Notes under the pieces: generated by a model | Seen by the model: only the letters and a program-made list of their open reading frames with translations | What the model was told of the DNA's origin: nothing | Databases searched by the model: none | DNA from: Gymnorhina tibicen | Taxonomy: Eukaryota; Chordata; Aves; Passeriformes; Artamidae | Length of the DNA: 64,000 bases | Reading direction: 5' to 3' | Assembly (NCBI GenBank): GCA_013399875.1 | Contig: VXAZ01001057.1 | Coordinates: 434,001 to 498,000, forward strand | Position numbers and translations under genes: made by a program | Part shown: piece after piece, positions 45,835 through 58,890 of the stretch | Layout of the letters: every line of letters begins with the position of its first letter | Position numbering within the stretch: the stretch's first letter is position 1

Positions 45835-47524
45835 TTACATTGCAAGCAGTAGCTAAAAATCTCCCAACGTTTACAGCAAATGATGCATGAAATACACTGT
45901 CAGAAACGTGATGCCCAGAACCTATTGCTGCTAAATATTTAATCTGATTGGCAAGGAGCCATTAAAACCTCAGTGTCTGGATCTCAGGCTTCTACAGAGC
46001 AAAAGGTAGAGTAAATACATCAACATGTAGTGATTCACCTTGGGTGCCACCAGTCTTTCCAACCTGCAGCACTGTGCAGGGAAAAAATGTTGTCAATGGA
46101 TATTAGGAACATCAGAAACAGGCTACAGGAAAGGCACTGTTTATGTACTTTGGCTCCCACTGCAACCTCGAGAAAAGTGGAAGGTGGATATGCCAAGTGT
46201 CTTCTTCAGACATTGGAACACACTGCTGCAAAGATCTCACACAATGCAGTTCATGTCTCTCAAGCACTAAAAAGTCACGCAGAAGCATGGTACATCAAGG
46301 CTGCAGTTCTACTGGCTCACACTTCCCTGCATGTAATCCCTGAAGCCAATCTGTGAGCAGACCAAGGGCTGCCTCCAGCAATCAGCTTCCACCGTCTGTC
46401 GAGCATGAAGCAGGTCAGAACATCCTGCACGTGTGTGTCCCAAGGCCAGCACCAAGAACGCAGCGGGGCAGCTGGGGTGCAGGCAGGTACTCAGCCCTTT
46501 GGGGTAGGAAACCTGATTAGCTGCTACTGCAGCATCGTGAGGGGAAACAGGGCAGCCACCTGCTAACAGGGGCTTGCACATGCGTATGTTTGCACGCCCA
46601 GTACAGTCTCCCACTTTGCTAACTCTACCCATAAAACTTTCAGAGCCGCTGCTGTCCACGTCCGCTCTGGTGTCCCTGAGCCAGCAGCTGAGCTGCATCT
46701 ATGCTCCCAAAGAGTGGCTTCTTGGAGCTTTGCAAAGGAGAACGATTGTGTCTAGACAAAGCTCTTGCAGTTTAAAAGTACAACTCCATTCTGATTTAGA
46801 CTCAAAACTGGCCACTCAGAGGTAGTCTGGGGAAAGAAACAGACTTTCTTTTCAATCATTTGTATTGTTCAAATCCACTTGTTTCCAGAATGAAGGCATT
46901 TAGAGGCTTGTTTATTTAGGTATAATGTAACATTTTAAATTTGCCAGTGCTAACAAATGTAGACATATTCTGCTTTGCTATACTGAGTTTCAGACCAAGT
47001 TCCTCACCACCATCCAATACTCCAGCAATGGGAGTACAGCTCTTCCTAAGAATTCTACAGGTCCGGGCCATGTGGTTGACTCAGTGCACTGGCACTGACA
47101 AGTTACAAACTGCATGAGCCCAGTAGTTACCTTCCAAAAAAAGAATAAATAGATATCAATAAATACATAAGAAGTGGAAAGCCATGACAGAAATCTAGGG
47201 GGAAATCAATATGCTCCATACTTGTTCCAGAGGACATGGGATATCACATAAAACATCTGCAAATCTAACACCGGCTGCAGAGCATTGAAAGTCTGGGATG
47301 AGGGTTTCACAGATAAGACAGAACTGAGATCTTCTCTAGGCACAGATCTTGCAGATCTTTCAACAGATTCACCAGCATAAATCTCCCATCATATTCCCCT
47401 TTCTGTACTTCTGGCTGCTTTGCTGTCCCTGTTGCAGCTGTTCAAGGAGCTGACTTCATCAGAATATGCTTTGTGAAGTGCTTTTCTGCTCTGTATGGTG
47501 CTTTTGCTTTTTTCTTTCTTTCAG

Positions 47525-47586
47525 TACGTGCCAAACCACTGAAGAATGCCAAGGCTAGAGCTCTGAAAGCCAAGACCAAGTAAAGA
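47525..47586 (+). other. Candidate terminal coding exon with lysine-rich C-terminus
   Basis: A long pyrimidine tract (about 47500-47522) ends in TTTCAG. Sixty-two bases follow, ending at GA before GTAAGTATG, a strong donor. In the second frame the segment encodes RAKPLKNAKARALKAKTK and then a TAA stop four bases before the donor, which would suit a penultimate exon followed by a 3' UTR exon. The composition resembles the basic tails of ribosomal or nuclear proteins, but I do not recognise the protein. It lies on the strand opposite to GRIN2B, inside its inferred first intron. A decoy exon or chance match is quite possible. Confidence 0.2.
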
Positions 47587-49139
47587 GTAAGTATGATTCT
47601 GTGGCATCATCAGCTGAAAAGTGGCACCTCACAAGCACAAAAGAAAGTGTGACTTTTGAATACAATTGTATGGTGCTCATCAGCCCAGCTCACAGCAGCA
47701 CAAGTAGACCGAGTGACTTGCTCATGGGCTCTGACAAATCCTGCTCTGCTTAAGACTTGTCCAAGCCCAGCTTGCCAGGCTTGTGAGAAGGTACTGCGAG
47801 CAGCTGGCAAGGCAGGAGGAGACCTGTGCCTGCATTTCAGCCACTCCAGCTGACAGCCTGACACGCTATCCTCAACCAGCAATGAGGGTGGGCTTGCCAG
47901 ACCACAGAACTGCTGCAGGAAAAAACTGCTGGGGCAAGGAAGGAAAATTACTTTACTGACCACAGCTCTTGACTAACTGAATAAAAGCCAATTCATGGAA
48001 GTCCGATAGGAGGACCCTGATGACCTGCCTCCTATCTTTACCACAAGTTGAGTCTTCCCTGTAGCCCAGGACAGCACAGCCCCACTTGCACACAGTGCTT
48101 CAGCCTTTGCCTTAAAAGGTGACCTTACAAGTCTGCAGGAAGAAGCAGTTTCTCTGATGCTGGGCTCCTGTCACTCTTTGAAATTTCTCCTAAAATTGCC
48201 CAGGAACTAGCTGTGACACCAGGACACAGTCACTGTCCTACAGGGAACTGTGCTGAAGCATGTATTTTACAAATGGCCCTCCAAACAGGTATCCCAAAAG
48301 AATATGTTTAGGATGCTCTTCACATTACAGTCAACAGAGCTATTCACCCAGAGAGACTGGAGCCACCAGGTGAGATACTGCACCAGGTAATGGCTCTGTT
48401 TCTTATCCTCACCTCTTCCTTTCACTTGGAAACACACTCAGTCTTAAAAGCAGCTCAGAAAATTAATATTTCCAGGTATAAAATACTTCCATGTATGAAA
48501 TAGCCTAGCATGTGAAAATGGGCTTTATATGAAAATTGTGCATAATTTTTTAAGTACAACTGGATGAGAAATACTGTGATAAGAGCTCTTGCTTCAAATT
48601 TTCCCATGTCTGTCAAAATGCGGAGATATAGAACTGCACACATTTTTTTTTTAATTAATTAGGCTAGTTTATTCCTCAAAAAAACACTCACACCAAAGGG
48701 GCAAAAAACCCCAGCTAATTCACACTTCGTTGGAATTAACTCCTCATTGCATTTTTTGTAAGAAGTGTACATTTCCTCCATAGACCCTCCATTGCAAAAG
48801 ACAGCATTCAAACAGATCCATAATCAAAGAAAATGTAAACAGAAACATTAATAAACATGTTAATACACATAATATTAATTTAAAAACCTACAAGGAAAAG
48901 CACCACAGCTCTGTCTTATTCAGAAGCTCAAGAAGCTTTTAGAGACTAATGAATCACATGAAAAACTTACTGAAGCAAGATCAGTTTCCCAATGCCTGCG
49001 TTGTGTGATAAACAAGTGTCTAATGTCACCCCTGGCCATCTACATTCGTAACAATTCCCCCACCCCTCCCGGACTCCTTGACACTTAGGCTGCTTCTTCA
49101 TACAGGTCCTGCTTTTCCCAGCTTCAGCTCAGGGCCCAC

Positions 49140-49345
49140 TTTCTTCTAGATCACTTTTAGTCCTTAGTGACTAAAGGGAATAATTGGCCCCTGTCTTCTC
49201 TTTATAACAGTCCTTTATAGATTTGCTGTTTGGTTTCCACCCACAGTTATCTTTCCTCTAGACTGAACATGTCTGGCTCTCTCAGCATTTCTTACAGGAT
49301 TTAGTGTCTACTGTCATTTACCCCATCCCCTTGCTTGCTCCCGCT
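49140..49345 (-). mobile_element. Old CR1 fragment
   Basis: Landmarks are AATAATTGGCCCCTGTCTTC, TATAACAGTCCTTTATAGAT, CCACCCACAGTTATCTTTCC, TCTAGACTGAACATGTCTGG and CTCTCTCAGCATTTCTTACA, in the order of the inverted CR1 3' region (TTCTCCAGACTAAACATGCCC, CTCTCAACCTTTCCTCACAGG). It is homologous to the copy at 58680-58890 in the same orientation. Confidence 0.7.
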
Positions 49346-49789
49346 CCAGCCTGCAAACTATCTTTTTAAAAACAGTACACCCTGACATGAATGCAACACT
49401 ACACATTCACAGACAAAAGGACAGGGGAGAAACTATCTATAGGTCTGGCAAATCAGAAGGGGAGGACTTCTGTGGGAACACCACATCCTTTCCCTCCTCC
49501 CCAGGAGGATTCTGCGCACTACTTGTAGCAAAGCTCCAAGAGTCTACCATCACTTCCCTGGAAACAGTACTTTAGCCTCTGCCACATTTCACAGCAGGAA
49601 CTGTGCTGTCTATTCAGCGCTTTCCTTTGTTCATTTGCTGCTATTGTTTGGCTGCAGCTACTTCTCAGTCTCTGGTTAGGCTCCTACACAACTCCGGTAG
49701 CAGTGCAGAGCAGGCATCTGACCAGCAGCCGCTCCGACAGCACTAAACAATCCCTCGTTCTATTTCTCTCTCCTCTCTGTTTACATTCT

Positions 49790-50290
49790 TAAGCACACAT
49801 TTTAAGGCAGTCATCACATCTCTCTTTTAATTGTCATTTGGCCAAGCTAAATGTAATTAGTTACTTTAATCTTCCCTCTTAGATCAATCCCTCCAGCATC
49901 TTAATCATTTTTGTTGCTCCACTGAATTTGTTCTAATTTGCTGCCATCTTTGGGGCACTAAGTTCTCCAGAAATTATCCTAGGTACACTCAGATCAGGCA
50001 CATGAAGAAAACATGACTAGAAACACATAGAAAACATTTCCTTGCTTCAAGACACAGTTCTGTTTATGCAATCTAGAAATCACATCAGCCTCTTTGCTGC
50101 CGCATTGTACTGTGAGTGCATATCTCATTTGCTAACCGGTGTAACCCCAGTGTCATTTCTAGCATTACTGCTTTCCAAGGGTGTACCTCTCATCTCTGCT
50201 TTCTTTGCGAGCACAGTCAGATTTTAACTCCTACTATTCAATTTACTATCCACTCTGTTAATCCCCAAATCCTATTCTGAGGTATGACTG
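49790..50290 (-). mobile_element. Ancient CR1 fragment
   Basis: The plus strand carries, in CR1-inverse order: CATCACATCTCTCTTTTAAT, ATCTTAATCATTTTTGTTGC followed by TCCACTGAATTTGTTCTAAT, CATCAGCCTCTTTGCTGCCG with CATTGTACTGTGAG, and a later TAACCCCAGTGTCATTTCTA. These correspond to the CR1 ORF2 C-terminal and 3' region (TCATTTTTGTTGCTCTTCTCTGGAC, GCCTTTTTTGCTGCCACATTGCACTGTGAG, ACCCCCAGGTC). About 500 bases are recognisable, with internal degraded spacers. Confidence 0.7.
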
Positions 50291-53200
50291 CTTAGCTAGC
50301 TATGTATCTCAAATCTCTTTGATTTCCAGTGGAAATACTCTCACAAAGCAAAGGCATGGGGTTTGTCATCAGAGTAAAGTCAAGGCACATCCCTAAATTC
50401 ACAAGACAATATGGATTCTTCACAGACATGTCCCCATCATCAGTCCCTCATCAAAAATTGCCGAAAGGTTTTCAAGGGCTTCAGTTTTCTTTGGTGGTGA
50501 CCAATGTTGGGCCACTGTGTGACAGCCTTGCTGCTCTCAGAAGAAGCAGTGGGCCCTGGAGACCCAGGCAAGGCCCTGTGACAAAACTGGGAGCACTGAA
50601 CACATGCTGCTTAAGCATCATTCCAAGGTACCACTGCTGTGGTACATTTCTGTACACTGCCTTTCCCTATGCACACCCTCAAAGTGGGCATGGCACCTTC
50701 CCAGTAGTCTGAACATCAGCTTCCTCCAAACGGTGCCTAAGCCTTCCCTCCTCCTTCGCCCCAAATGGGGAGGCAGGAGGCTACTTCAAAGCCTTTTTGT
50801 GAGACATCACATTTGTGCAAAGCACACCAGATGCTGCCTGAGCATCAAGCAGTCATAGAAGCAGGACCTGGATGCAAAGAGTACTTTTTAGGATACAAAA
50901 GGAAGAAAACCCTTTCCCTCCTCCAAAACTTGTCCTTCTGCAATCTCCTTCAAAACCCTTCCCCTGCCCCTCCAGCTCCCAGACACTAGAGCCTCCAATA
51001 GCTCCCGAAGTAGTTCAAAGACACTGAGACACAGTGGCTTTGCCCCCCCACCTGCAGGATTGCCCTGGCCCTGAATTGGAGCTGACAGAATGAAGCCCAG
51101 TTGAGCTTGTCCAGACTGGAGGAGGAGGAAAGAAGATGGAAGAACAAGGGAAAGGTGGGGGTGGGTGGGGAGCCTGCCCTGGGCTGCAGTGATTCACTGC
51201 CTCCACAGCTGCTCAGCTGCATGGAGGAGATGCTGCTCAGCCCAGTCCAGCTTCTGAGAGCCACAAGGCAGCTGTGGCTCAGCAGTGTCTAAATGAAGAA
51301 GGGGGTCCTTGACACTGTATCTCTGATTGTGCCTGCTCCCCTTCTGCTCTGGGACCCAGATGAAGGGAGCACATCTACCACACCAAGTGGGTTGTAGCAT
51401 CAGCTTCCCTTTTCCTAGAAAAGAAGTCCAAAATAAAGCAACGGCTACTCCCTCCCACCCTTTCCCATTAATATCTACTGTATAGTGTGGGTAAATGTGT
51501 CAGCTCTCTCAGTCCTTCATGGTCCAGGTTTTAGCAGGACCAGAATGCAATTTACTGCCAGTGAAAGTCCAGCAAGGTGTATAAATCTGTCTTCTGGCCA
51601 CAACCTATTCTCATAACTCATGTCAGCCCACTGCCTCCTCACCAGCATCAAGAGAAGGTTTTCTGACTAACTTTACAGACTCAGAAGGGACAAAAGAAGC
51701 TTAGCACAACTCAAGTCACTTGAAAAGCCACAACATGTGTGAATTGGCTGGATTCATGACAGTCATTAGCACTGTCACAAAGATGTTTGCAACAGAATCT
51801 GTCTGAGCAGAGAAAGAAAACAAAGTGCGTTGCATAAAAATACAAAACTGTGTCCGTCCTTTGTATGTTCAGAAAACATGAGATGGCACAAACGCACACA
51901 AACACCTTTCCCACACTTTGCACTTACTTGAAGCCCACGGGTCCTCCTGCAGGAGACCAATGTGCTTCTAGCTGAAAAGAAAGACCAGACCTATGCAAGT
52001 ATCTAAAGCAGAGGAGCTCCATCCAAACCACCTGAACGAATCTCCTGGCACAGACCAAGGATGGCCACTTTCTGCCAAATGCTGACCAGCATATACTAGA
52101 CCAGCTCAAACAGGATGGAGGTGGTCAGCTTGGCTTCACCCAATAGGGAGCTGACTACAGCCAAGAGAAAGCTTAGTGTGGCTCTCACCTTCCCAGTCTA
52201 GCACATGACAAGATGATTCCCAATTACATCTTCTCCAAGCCCTTCGGTTCCGCACTGAGGAACTCCATCCATTCAGCACACTGCAAGTTCTGCTCAAGGT
52301 TCTACAGCTATCCCCCAGAATGTTCTTCTATTTACTGGTATGAATGTTTCATGTCTCATTTCCAGTTATAAGAGGCACAGCTTAACCTCCTCCTCCCGAG
52401 CGAAGCTTGCCTTCTCTTTACATTGCTATTCTGATCTTTCATGGAACATACTATCTCCAGATGATTTTATCCAAGTTCTGTGTTTCTTCAGCTGCTGTAA
52501 TAAATGTGGCAGTTCAGTAAAGCCAAGGTTCAAGCTGTCTTTTGCATACAAACTCTTTAAACCCCAAGGCTTCAACTAAATAACACACATAAGTTTGTGC
52601 TATCCAGGAGGAACATTGGACCAAATATTGTCTCCTTGCCACTAAATATTTAGACATCCTATAAGGAAATCAGAAATTTTACAGGGAATTTAAGTCTTGA
52701 ATGCTTTTTCTTCCTCTCCCTCTGGATGTCTGACAGTAAAATCAAGTTCTATGATTTCTCCATCAAGTTTTGTCCTGTAACTTTTAAACCATTTCATATT
52801 ACCTTTTCAAAGTAGTTCAGATTATGAGAAAACACAATTATTTTGCTTTAAAAGTTTCAAATTCTGTTCAAGTGGAAATTTCAACTATGGCAAATACAGT
52901 AATTTTAAGTAGTTCTACCAAAGAGCATTGATTTTTCTCCCCCAGCCACAATCCATCAGGATTTGGGGGAGGAAAGTCGACACAAGTTAATCTGATCCCA
53001 AAATTGAATGTCAACCAGATTCTATACCTACTCCTGTTTCATACTGCAGGAAAAGCAGTACATTACATGATCAAGAGAATACCTGAAAACTTACATGGAA
53101 AAGAAGTGTTTAAGAATCTGTTGCTACCCTTATAATCATGTCATTTAATGTTCGAGAAACAAGGAAATCATCAAACACAATGACAAAAAAATAGCACCCT

Positions 53201-55790
53201 TTGTATTAACATGAAGCATTAATGCAGCATTCATTGCAGGCACCAAAAGAGCAGCCTAGACAGTACCTCTGTAGCTCTTTATGACGTTCCTCCAGTGACA
53301 AAAGTGAACAAGTTTATAAGCAAAAATACTTCAAAATGAAGCTGATTCAAATAAATATTGGAAGCCTCGTACCCCAGAGCAGACATCCAAATTCAATCCA
53401 ATCTGATGCTGAAGCCACAACCAATACCAAGATTCGCCACTTCAAAGGGACAGTGGAGCCAGTCTCTGGGCTGCAGCCACACCCTCGTACAAGTACACAT
53501 TGCAGTTTGTCCTGCCACAGTTGCCGAACTGCAGTATCACAGAAGACTCTCACGTCAGAGAAGACACACGGATTTCTGTATTACCCTGTGCAACTTAAAA
53601 GGACATAGACAAAGGACATAGACTGTCGGGGCAAACCTTCTAATTTTATGTTTTATTTGATTTTTATGCTTCATCATGCAAGCAATATCTTCTTAGGAAA
53701 GATATGCCTTGATGGAGATGGGCAATGCTTCTAAATGCACGCAGGAGAAAATGTACAAAGACATATAATAAAATGTCATTCTTAAGCTAGCTCCCTCCTG
53801 GGACACAGTGGTGATAGAAGCAGCAAGCCCTGGCCATCTCTCCTTAGCTTGTAGCATCCAGAGAAACTGGTCTCTGAGGGGTGCCACAGACCAGCCCTTT
53901 ACCTGGTCATGTCAACAGACCTCATGCACCAACTTGCCACTGTCTGGTTTGAAATCAAGGTCTGAGAAATCCATAGATCGTGGCTCAACTCACCTAATGG
54001 GACACCGGTGTTTCTCGCAAATTCAAATCACGTTTGAGAACCGTTTACATCAGACACAGACTGAGGAATCTCCAGGCCTTCGCGTTCAAAAAGACATGGA
54101 CTATCAGGTACCCAGTTTTCTTACAGTGGAAAAACACAAGACAGAGGACCAGACATTAGGAGATTTTGGATTCCTCATGGAACGTGACTGTTTTCCAAAC
54201 TGAGTGGTGAAAGAGCAATAATTTAATACACCCCTTGTCTTTTCTAGCCCCCAACCCTGTACATCCTTAAAATGCATACACGCAGAACAAAAGAGATAAT
54301 TAAAAGCTTTTAGAAAGCTCATCTATGTAGGCTACCTTTGTAGTCAATAAGGATTAGCTTTTCTAGAGGGCAAGCTGGAGCCCATCCATGGGGCTCCTGC
54401 TCTACACTGCCCTTCGAAGAACCTGGTCTTTCTCCACTGACTTCCTGGAGTTCTTCTGGAAACAAGTCTCCAACAGCTAGTGTTCACTTCTGGAAAAACT
54501 CCCCTTTCCATACAGAAATCAAACATCTCACCAAGCTTTTAAAAGCAAATGTATAATGAACGGTGAGAGGGGATACACCGAGGGATACGAACTGCAGGAA
54601 TGAAAATCCCAAGTGATTTTACAGATCTGGAGACAATTTTAAAGAGCTACCTGCACATTATAGGAAATGATAAAAATTTTCATTGGAGCAGTAACTCTGG
54701 TTTCCTGTCACAGAGTCCGTAGTTCTTATCCTTCGTTTAAGAGCACTTGCTTGAGGACCAAGTCTTTGTTCCCTGGGAATTCACCTCCTCCTGTCGCTCT
54801 ATTCCCCACCTGGAATCAGCACTGGAGCTCAATGCTAAATGAAACGTTTTGTTGTCATGTCACTGGGAAAAAACAAATGCATCCAAAGCAGAACAAGAAC
54901 AAAGCTGCACTGACTAATTTGGAGGAAGAATTAGCTCCCATGTCTCCCATGTCTCAGAGGACTCCACTGCCTCTGAGCTACAGAGCCTGTGCCTCCATTT
55001 CTTTCATGCTGAAATCATTTCTCTTTTTATAAGTAATTACTTTATATCGGGCCAAAGAAACAAACTACCTCCACAGCCCAGTCGTTAGAGCACTCCCTCT
55101 CCAGCACAATGAATAGGCATTTATATAAAGTAGAACAGTTCCAACTGGAAAACTTCCAACTGAGAAAGCATTACTGCAGAGGACCCAGTAGTCTGAGCCC
55201 TCATCTTGGCTAGGACAACCTCAGGGACAAGTCCCCACTTCGAAGTATGCAGAATAACGATGTGTCACACAAAACCCAGTTAGTTTTCTGCCCACCAGGC
55301 TGCTAGCTATTCTTTTCTCTGCTTTTTCATGAAAACACACCAAACACTCTATTAATCTCAGTGCAGAACTAGCAAAACCTCTGAATTTTTTTTTCTTTTT
55401 GTGGGGCAGTTAATCCATTTCCAAACCTCTTCTGTCAAAAACCTTAATCATCATCTCTAACATCAAAAGCTGAAGTCAGGAATCGATCTGCCCTAACAAA
55501 AAAAAAATACAAGACTATTAAGGTGAGGCATGTCATTAACCAACACTCATCTCCTACTATGCATCTCCTGGTTTCTTATTGGAGGGCTTTTCTTCCCTCC
55601 AGTAAGAAAAAAGGCCATTGCACAGAAAGGGTTGCTCATGTAAGATACCCACTGTGCAAATCCAGCTCCTGCTTCAGACACTGCCAAGGTACAAGCACTC
55701 AGCTCCTGCAAAGTTCTGAGTCCTGAAGTTCATTTACTCTACGTAGAAATCGTGCAAATTAAAAATGGCTAACGCATGACCCTTGTGACT
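50291..55790. other. Intronic stretch, nothing recognised
   Basis: No repeat family, RNA gene or coding exon is recognised. A short direct repeat of TCTCCCATG occurs near 54940. Confidence 0.7.
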
Positions 55791-55846
55791 CTCTCTGAAT
55801 CCCTGGTTTGAAAGTTCACAAACTTTCAAACCAGGGATTCAAAGAG
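55791..55846. repeat. Near-perfect inverted repeat (hairpin)
   Basis: The left arm GAATCCCTGGTTTGAAAGTT at 55797-55816 is followed by the four-base spacer CACA and its exact reverse complement at 55821-55840. Pairing extends outward by a T-A pair (55796/55841), a C/A mismatch, and four more pairs, giving 25 pairs of 26 positions from 55791 to 55846. Either strand could fold into this stem-loop, or the DNA could extrude a cruciform. No known miRNA is recognised in it. It could be a template-switch inverted duplication, a small-RNA precursor, or an assembly artefact. Confidence 0.95.
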
Positions 55847-58679
55847 CTTTCTGCAAGAGCAGCCATCTTTCAAGGCAGCCATCCCACAGCTACCCTATTT
55901 TTCTAAGCTACTTAATTTTTCTCTCCTCCTGTTTAGGGTACCAGTGCCCCATCACTTAATGAAAGATTGCAATGTCTTTTCTGAGATTCTGTTTATACTT
56001 TCATGGCATTCACCACTGTTACTTCCAGATTGAGTCTTAAAAGCTTCCTCCCAGAAAGACAGTACCGCAGACCATATCCACGCTGATTTTATACTTTGAC
56101 TTTCAACATTTCAGGATGCTATCTATATAATTTCAATTATATATGATAGTCACCTTCTCAGTAATAAATTAGAGGGCAATTTCAAGTTGCACCAAAAACA
56201 CGGAGGGCTGAAAGGGAGAGACTATGAGAACAGATTATGTCATTCTGTCGCTTTCATTAGACTCTCTCTTGGGGATTGTCAGCCTCTGATGTTTCAGCTT
56301 GCCTCTGCCGAAACACACGTCTGACAGGAGGGAATCTCCCCTGAGATACTTAGGCCACTGACTACAGCAGCCAGCAATAATAGAGAATTATAGAGGAAGA
56401 GAGAGAGGGGTGCAGGGATATGCAGATCCCTCCCACGTGCTTTCCATACAAGTGTATGCCTACGTGCAAGTAGCCGCGAGTTAGTGCATTCTAGTGCATT
56501 TCCTCTGCCACAATGCACTTCAAATGCATTTCTAAGCAAAGCCTTATGACAGAAGTTCCCCAGCAATCCAGCTGTGTACAATTAAACAACATCCTGCTTT
56601 ACCTGGCACAAAGAGATTTACAGCAGCAACCCTTTCTCCATCCTCCTCCTGGAGCAGCTGGCAGCATCCCGACACCTTTCCATGTAGCAGTGGAGCCATT
56701 CTTCTCACTGCACAGGCTTCAAAACCACCTGCCCCCAAATGCTGTGAAGAGTTGGGACTGCCCTTGGCTTTAGGATCCTAGCAGCTCTTCTGCAATTCAT
56801 TTCCAGGTAGTATTGATTTAGGACCTTCACCTTTCACATTCCAAACAGCCACTGTGTATCTCCAGTTCATTTCCAGATGTGAACACTGGAGTAGAAGTCT
56901 ACACGTGACACAGGGAAACCACGGTCCCTTGTTACGGCAGATTTCAATCTCTAACCTACCTCTGACCCACTGTGTCCTGCTCATGGCCCACAGCCAAAGG
57001 TGACAACGTGGGACCCCTGCAATCTTAAACTGTCATTAGGCTATGATGCCTATCACCTGAAAACAGTTTACTGTTCATTGGGCAATCAGCTGTGATGTAG
57101 GACATGGTATTTGCACTAATGAATTATCATCAGGTTCATGACACTAGATCTTATCTGCCTCAGCTGGCTCCAAGTAGCCATCTCACCTCCTAGGTTGTTT
57201 TGAAGCAGTAAATTTAATGAGTTTTACATTTGTTTCCTTTTGAAAAATCCTCCAAATTCTTCAGAGGTCATACATGCAAGAAAACTACATCCATGTGAGA
57301 GAGTTGTATATATTACCTCCCAACAGTGCATGGCAACCCTGACTAAGAGACTAGGTGAAGAAGTGAAATAAAAATGTTAAATCGAAGTATAATAAAATAG
57401 AGAGCATATTGTGTCATTTCTTCCATTTGAGCCTGACTGTGTCCTGGACACCTGTATAGAAAACTCCTGATTCCTACAAAAAAACACAAGAGGTCAGGAT
57501 TACATGCTTGTTACTCTGTTTTAGAATAGTGTAATCCACCAGCAGGGCTGCACCGCAGCCACCACTTCTGCTGATGCACAGGAGGATATACACTGGCATA
57601 GGCCTTAGGCTGCAGAGCACGTTCCTGATGCTGGCCAAACTCACCATTTCAAAACAGCCCTTTCAGCAATCTCAGCTACCAGCAGGGGAATTTCTACTGA
57701 CCCAAGGTAGGAAGATCTCTCAGAGAACCCACTGCCAGAGCCTCTCATCCAAACCCCAGCCAGGCACAAGAAGCTCCTCCAACTCAGAGCACAAAGAGAT
57801 GTGACCGTGAAGGCTGGCTAGTGAAGCGATGATCCTCAGAAACCACGATGCTCATGACTGCCCATATCCCATTTTATCTTCTGGAAGCAACAAAGAGCAG
57901 TAAACAGAAGGTATTTTTCAACTGTATCTCATCTTGCAAGACAAAAGAATGACATAATGAAATATCAAGGCGTGAACTTTCACATCGTTCAGTATGTGAT
58001 GGTAAACCTCCCCTCCCCTTGCAGTATCAGGTTTTGGCACACTGGCTATTCAGATGCTGTGACAGTGTAAAGCCTTGAAAGCCATGGCTACAGACAGGTG
58101 AAGCTTCTGAATAAAAGACACATGGGCTCAATCTAAGCAGCCCAACTTATCCCAGGATTCAAGAACTGTGCTTGCAAATGCTAAAGCATCATTCACACAG
58201 GACAAGCCTCTTCTGCCTGATTTCTATACTGCAGCTCTTGCCAGTCTCCTGGACAGTACGAGCTGTCACAACATACCAGAGGTTTTGTAAACCAAGCATC
58301 CTTGGGGAGCTCCTGGTAAGCATAAGCTGTGCCACCAGTCGACACCATCATTTTGACTCCTACAAGTACCATACGAGATTTGTTGCACGGAGTCAAACAC
58401 AACACGTTCCTCCAATGGGACAGTCCCTCCCTCCTGCACACAGGACAAATCAGCCTCGTTATCTTTCTTCCAAAGTTGTTTGGTTAGGCATGCAAATATC
58501 ATGATCTGAGGTTCACTGAAGACAGACTTTATTAGATACAAAATCCTGATAGTTCAGCACCTACATCTAGCTTTAAATATTGTCAGTAGCAGCTAATCTG
58601 CCAAATTTATCAGCTCTTCTACTGTCACTAAAACATTAGTGCAGTAAACATTTAATTTGATGTTTAATGTGAATTCTCT

Positions 58680-58890
58680 CTGCTTCATCTTAAAGTCATT
58701 TATTTCCTGATTTGTCCTCTGTGACTAATGAGAATAATTGGCCCCTGTCCTCTTTCTCTAACAGTCTTTTATGTATTTGCAGACAGCTAGGGATCCACCC
58801 ACAGTTGTCTTTTCTCCAGACTGAGCTTCCCTGGCTCTCTCACCCTTTCTTTACAGGTCTTGTTTTCTCTGCTCTGTGATCATTGTCTTA
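58680..58890 (-). mobile_element. Old CR1 fragment
   Basis: GAGAATAATTGGCCCCTGTC, TCTAACAGTCTTTTATGTAT, TTTGCAGACAGCTAGGGATC, TCTTTTCTCCAGACTGAGCT and CTCTCTCACCCTTTCTTTAC with CAGGTCTTGTTTTCTCTGC follow the inverted CR1 3' region. It is a second copy of the segment at 49140-49345, same orientation, about 9.5 kb away. Confidence 0.72.

Larger units (their letters stand above)
37131..47500. other. Intronic stretch with simple repeats only
   Basis: Contains the palindrome at 37359, poly(A) at 40423, the minisatellite at 42358 and the purine tract at 45706. 41491-41892 is open in both orientations but without a recognised domain. Confidence 0.65.

Noticed and set aside
54930..54965. Short direct repeat of TCTCCCATG
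   Set aside because: Only two short units; it is common slippage and carries no further structure.
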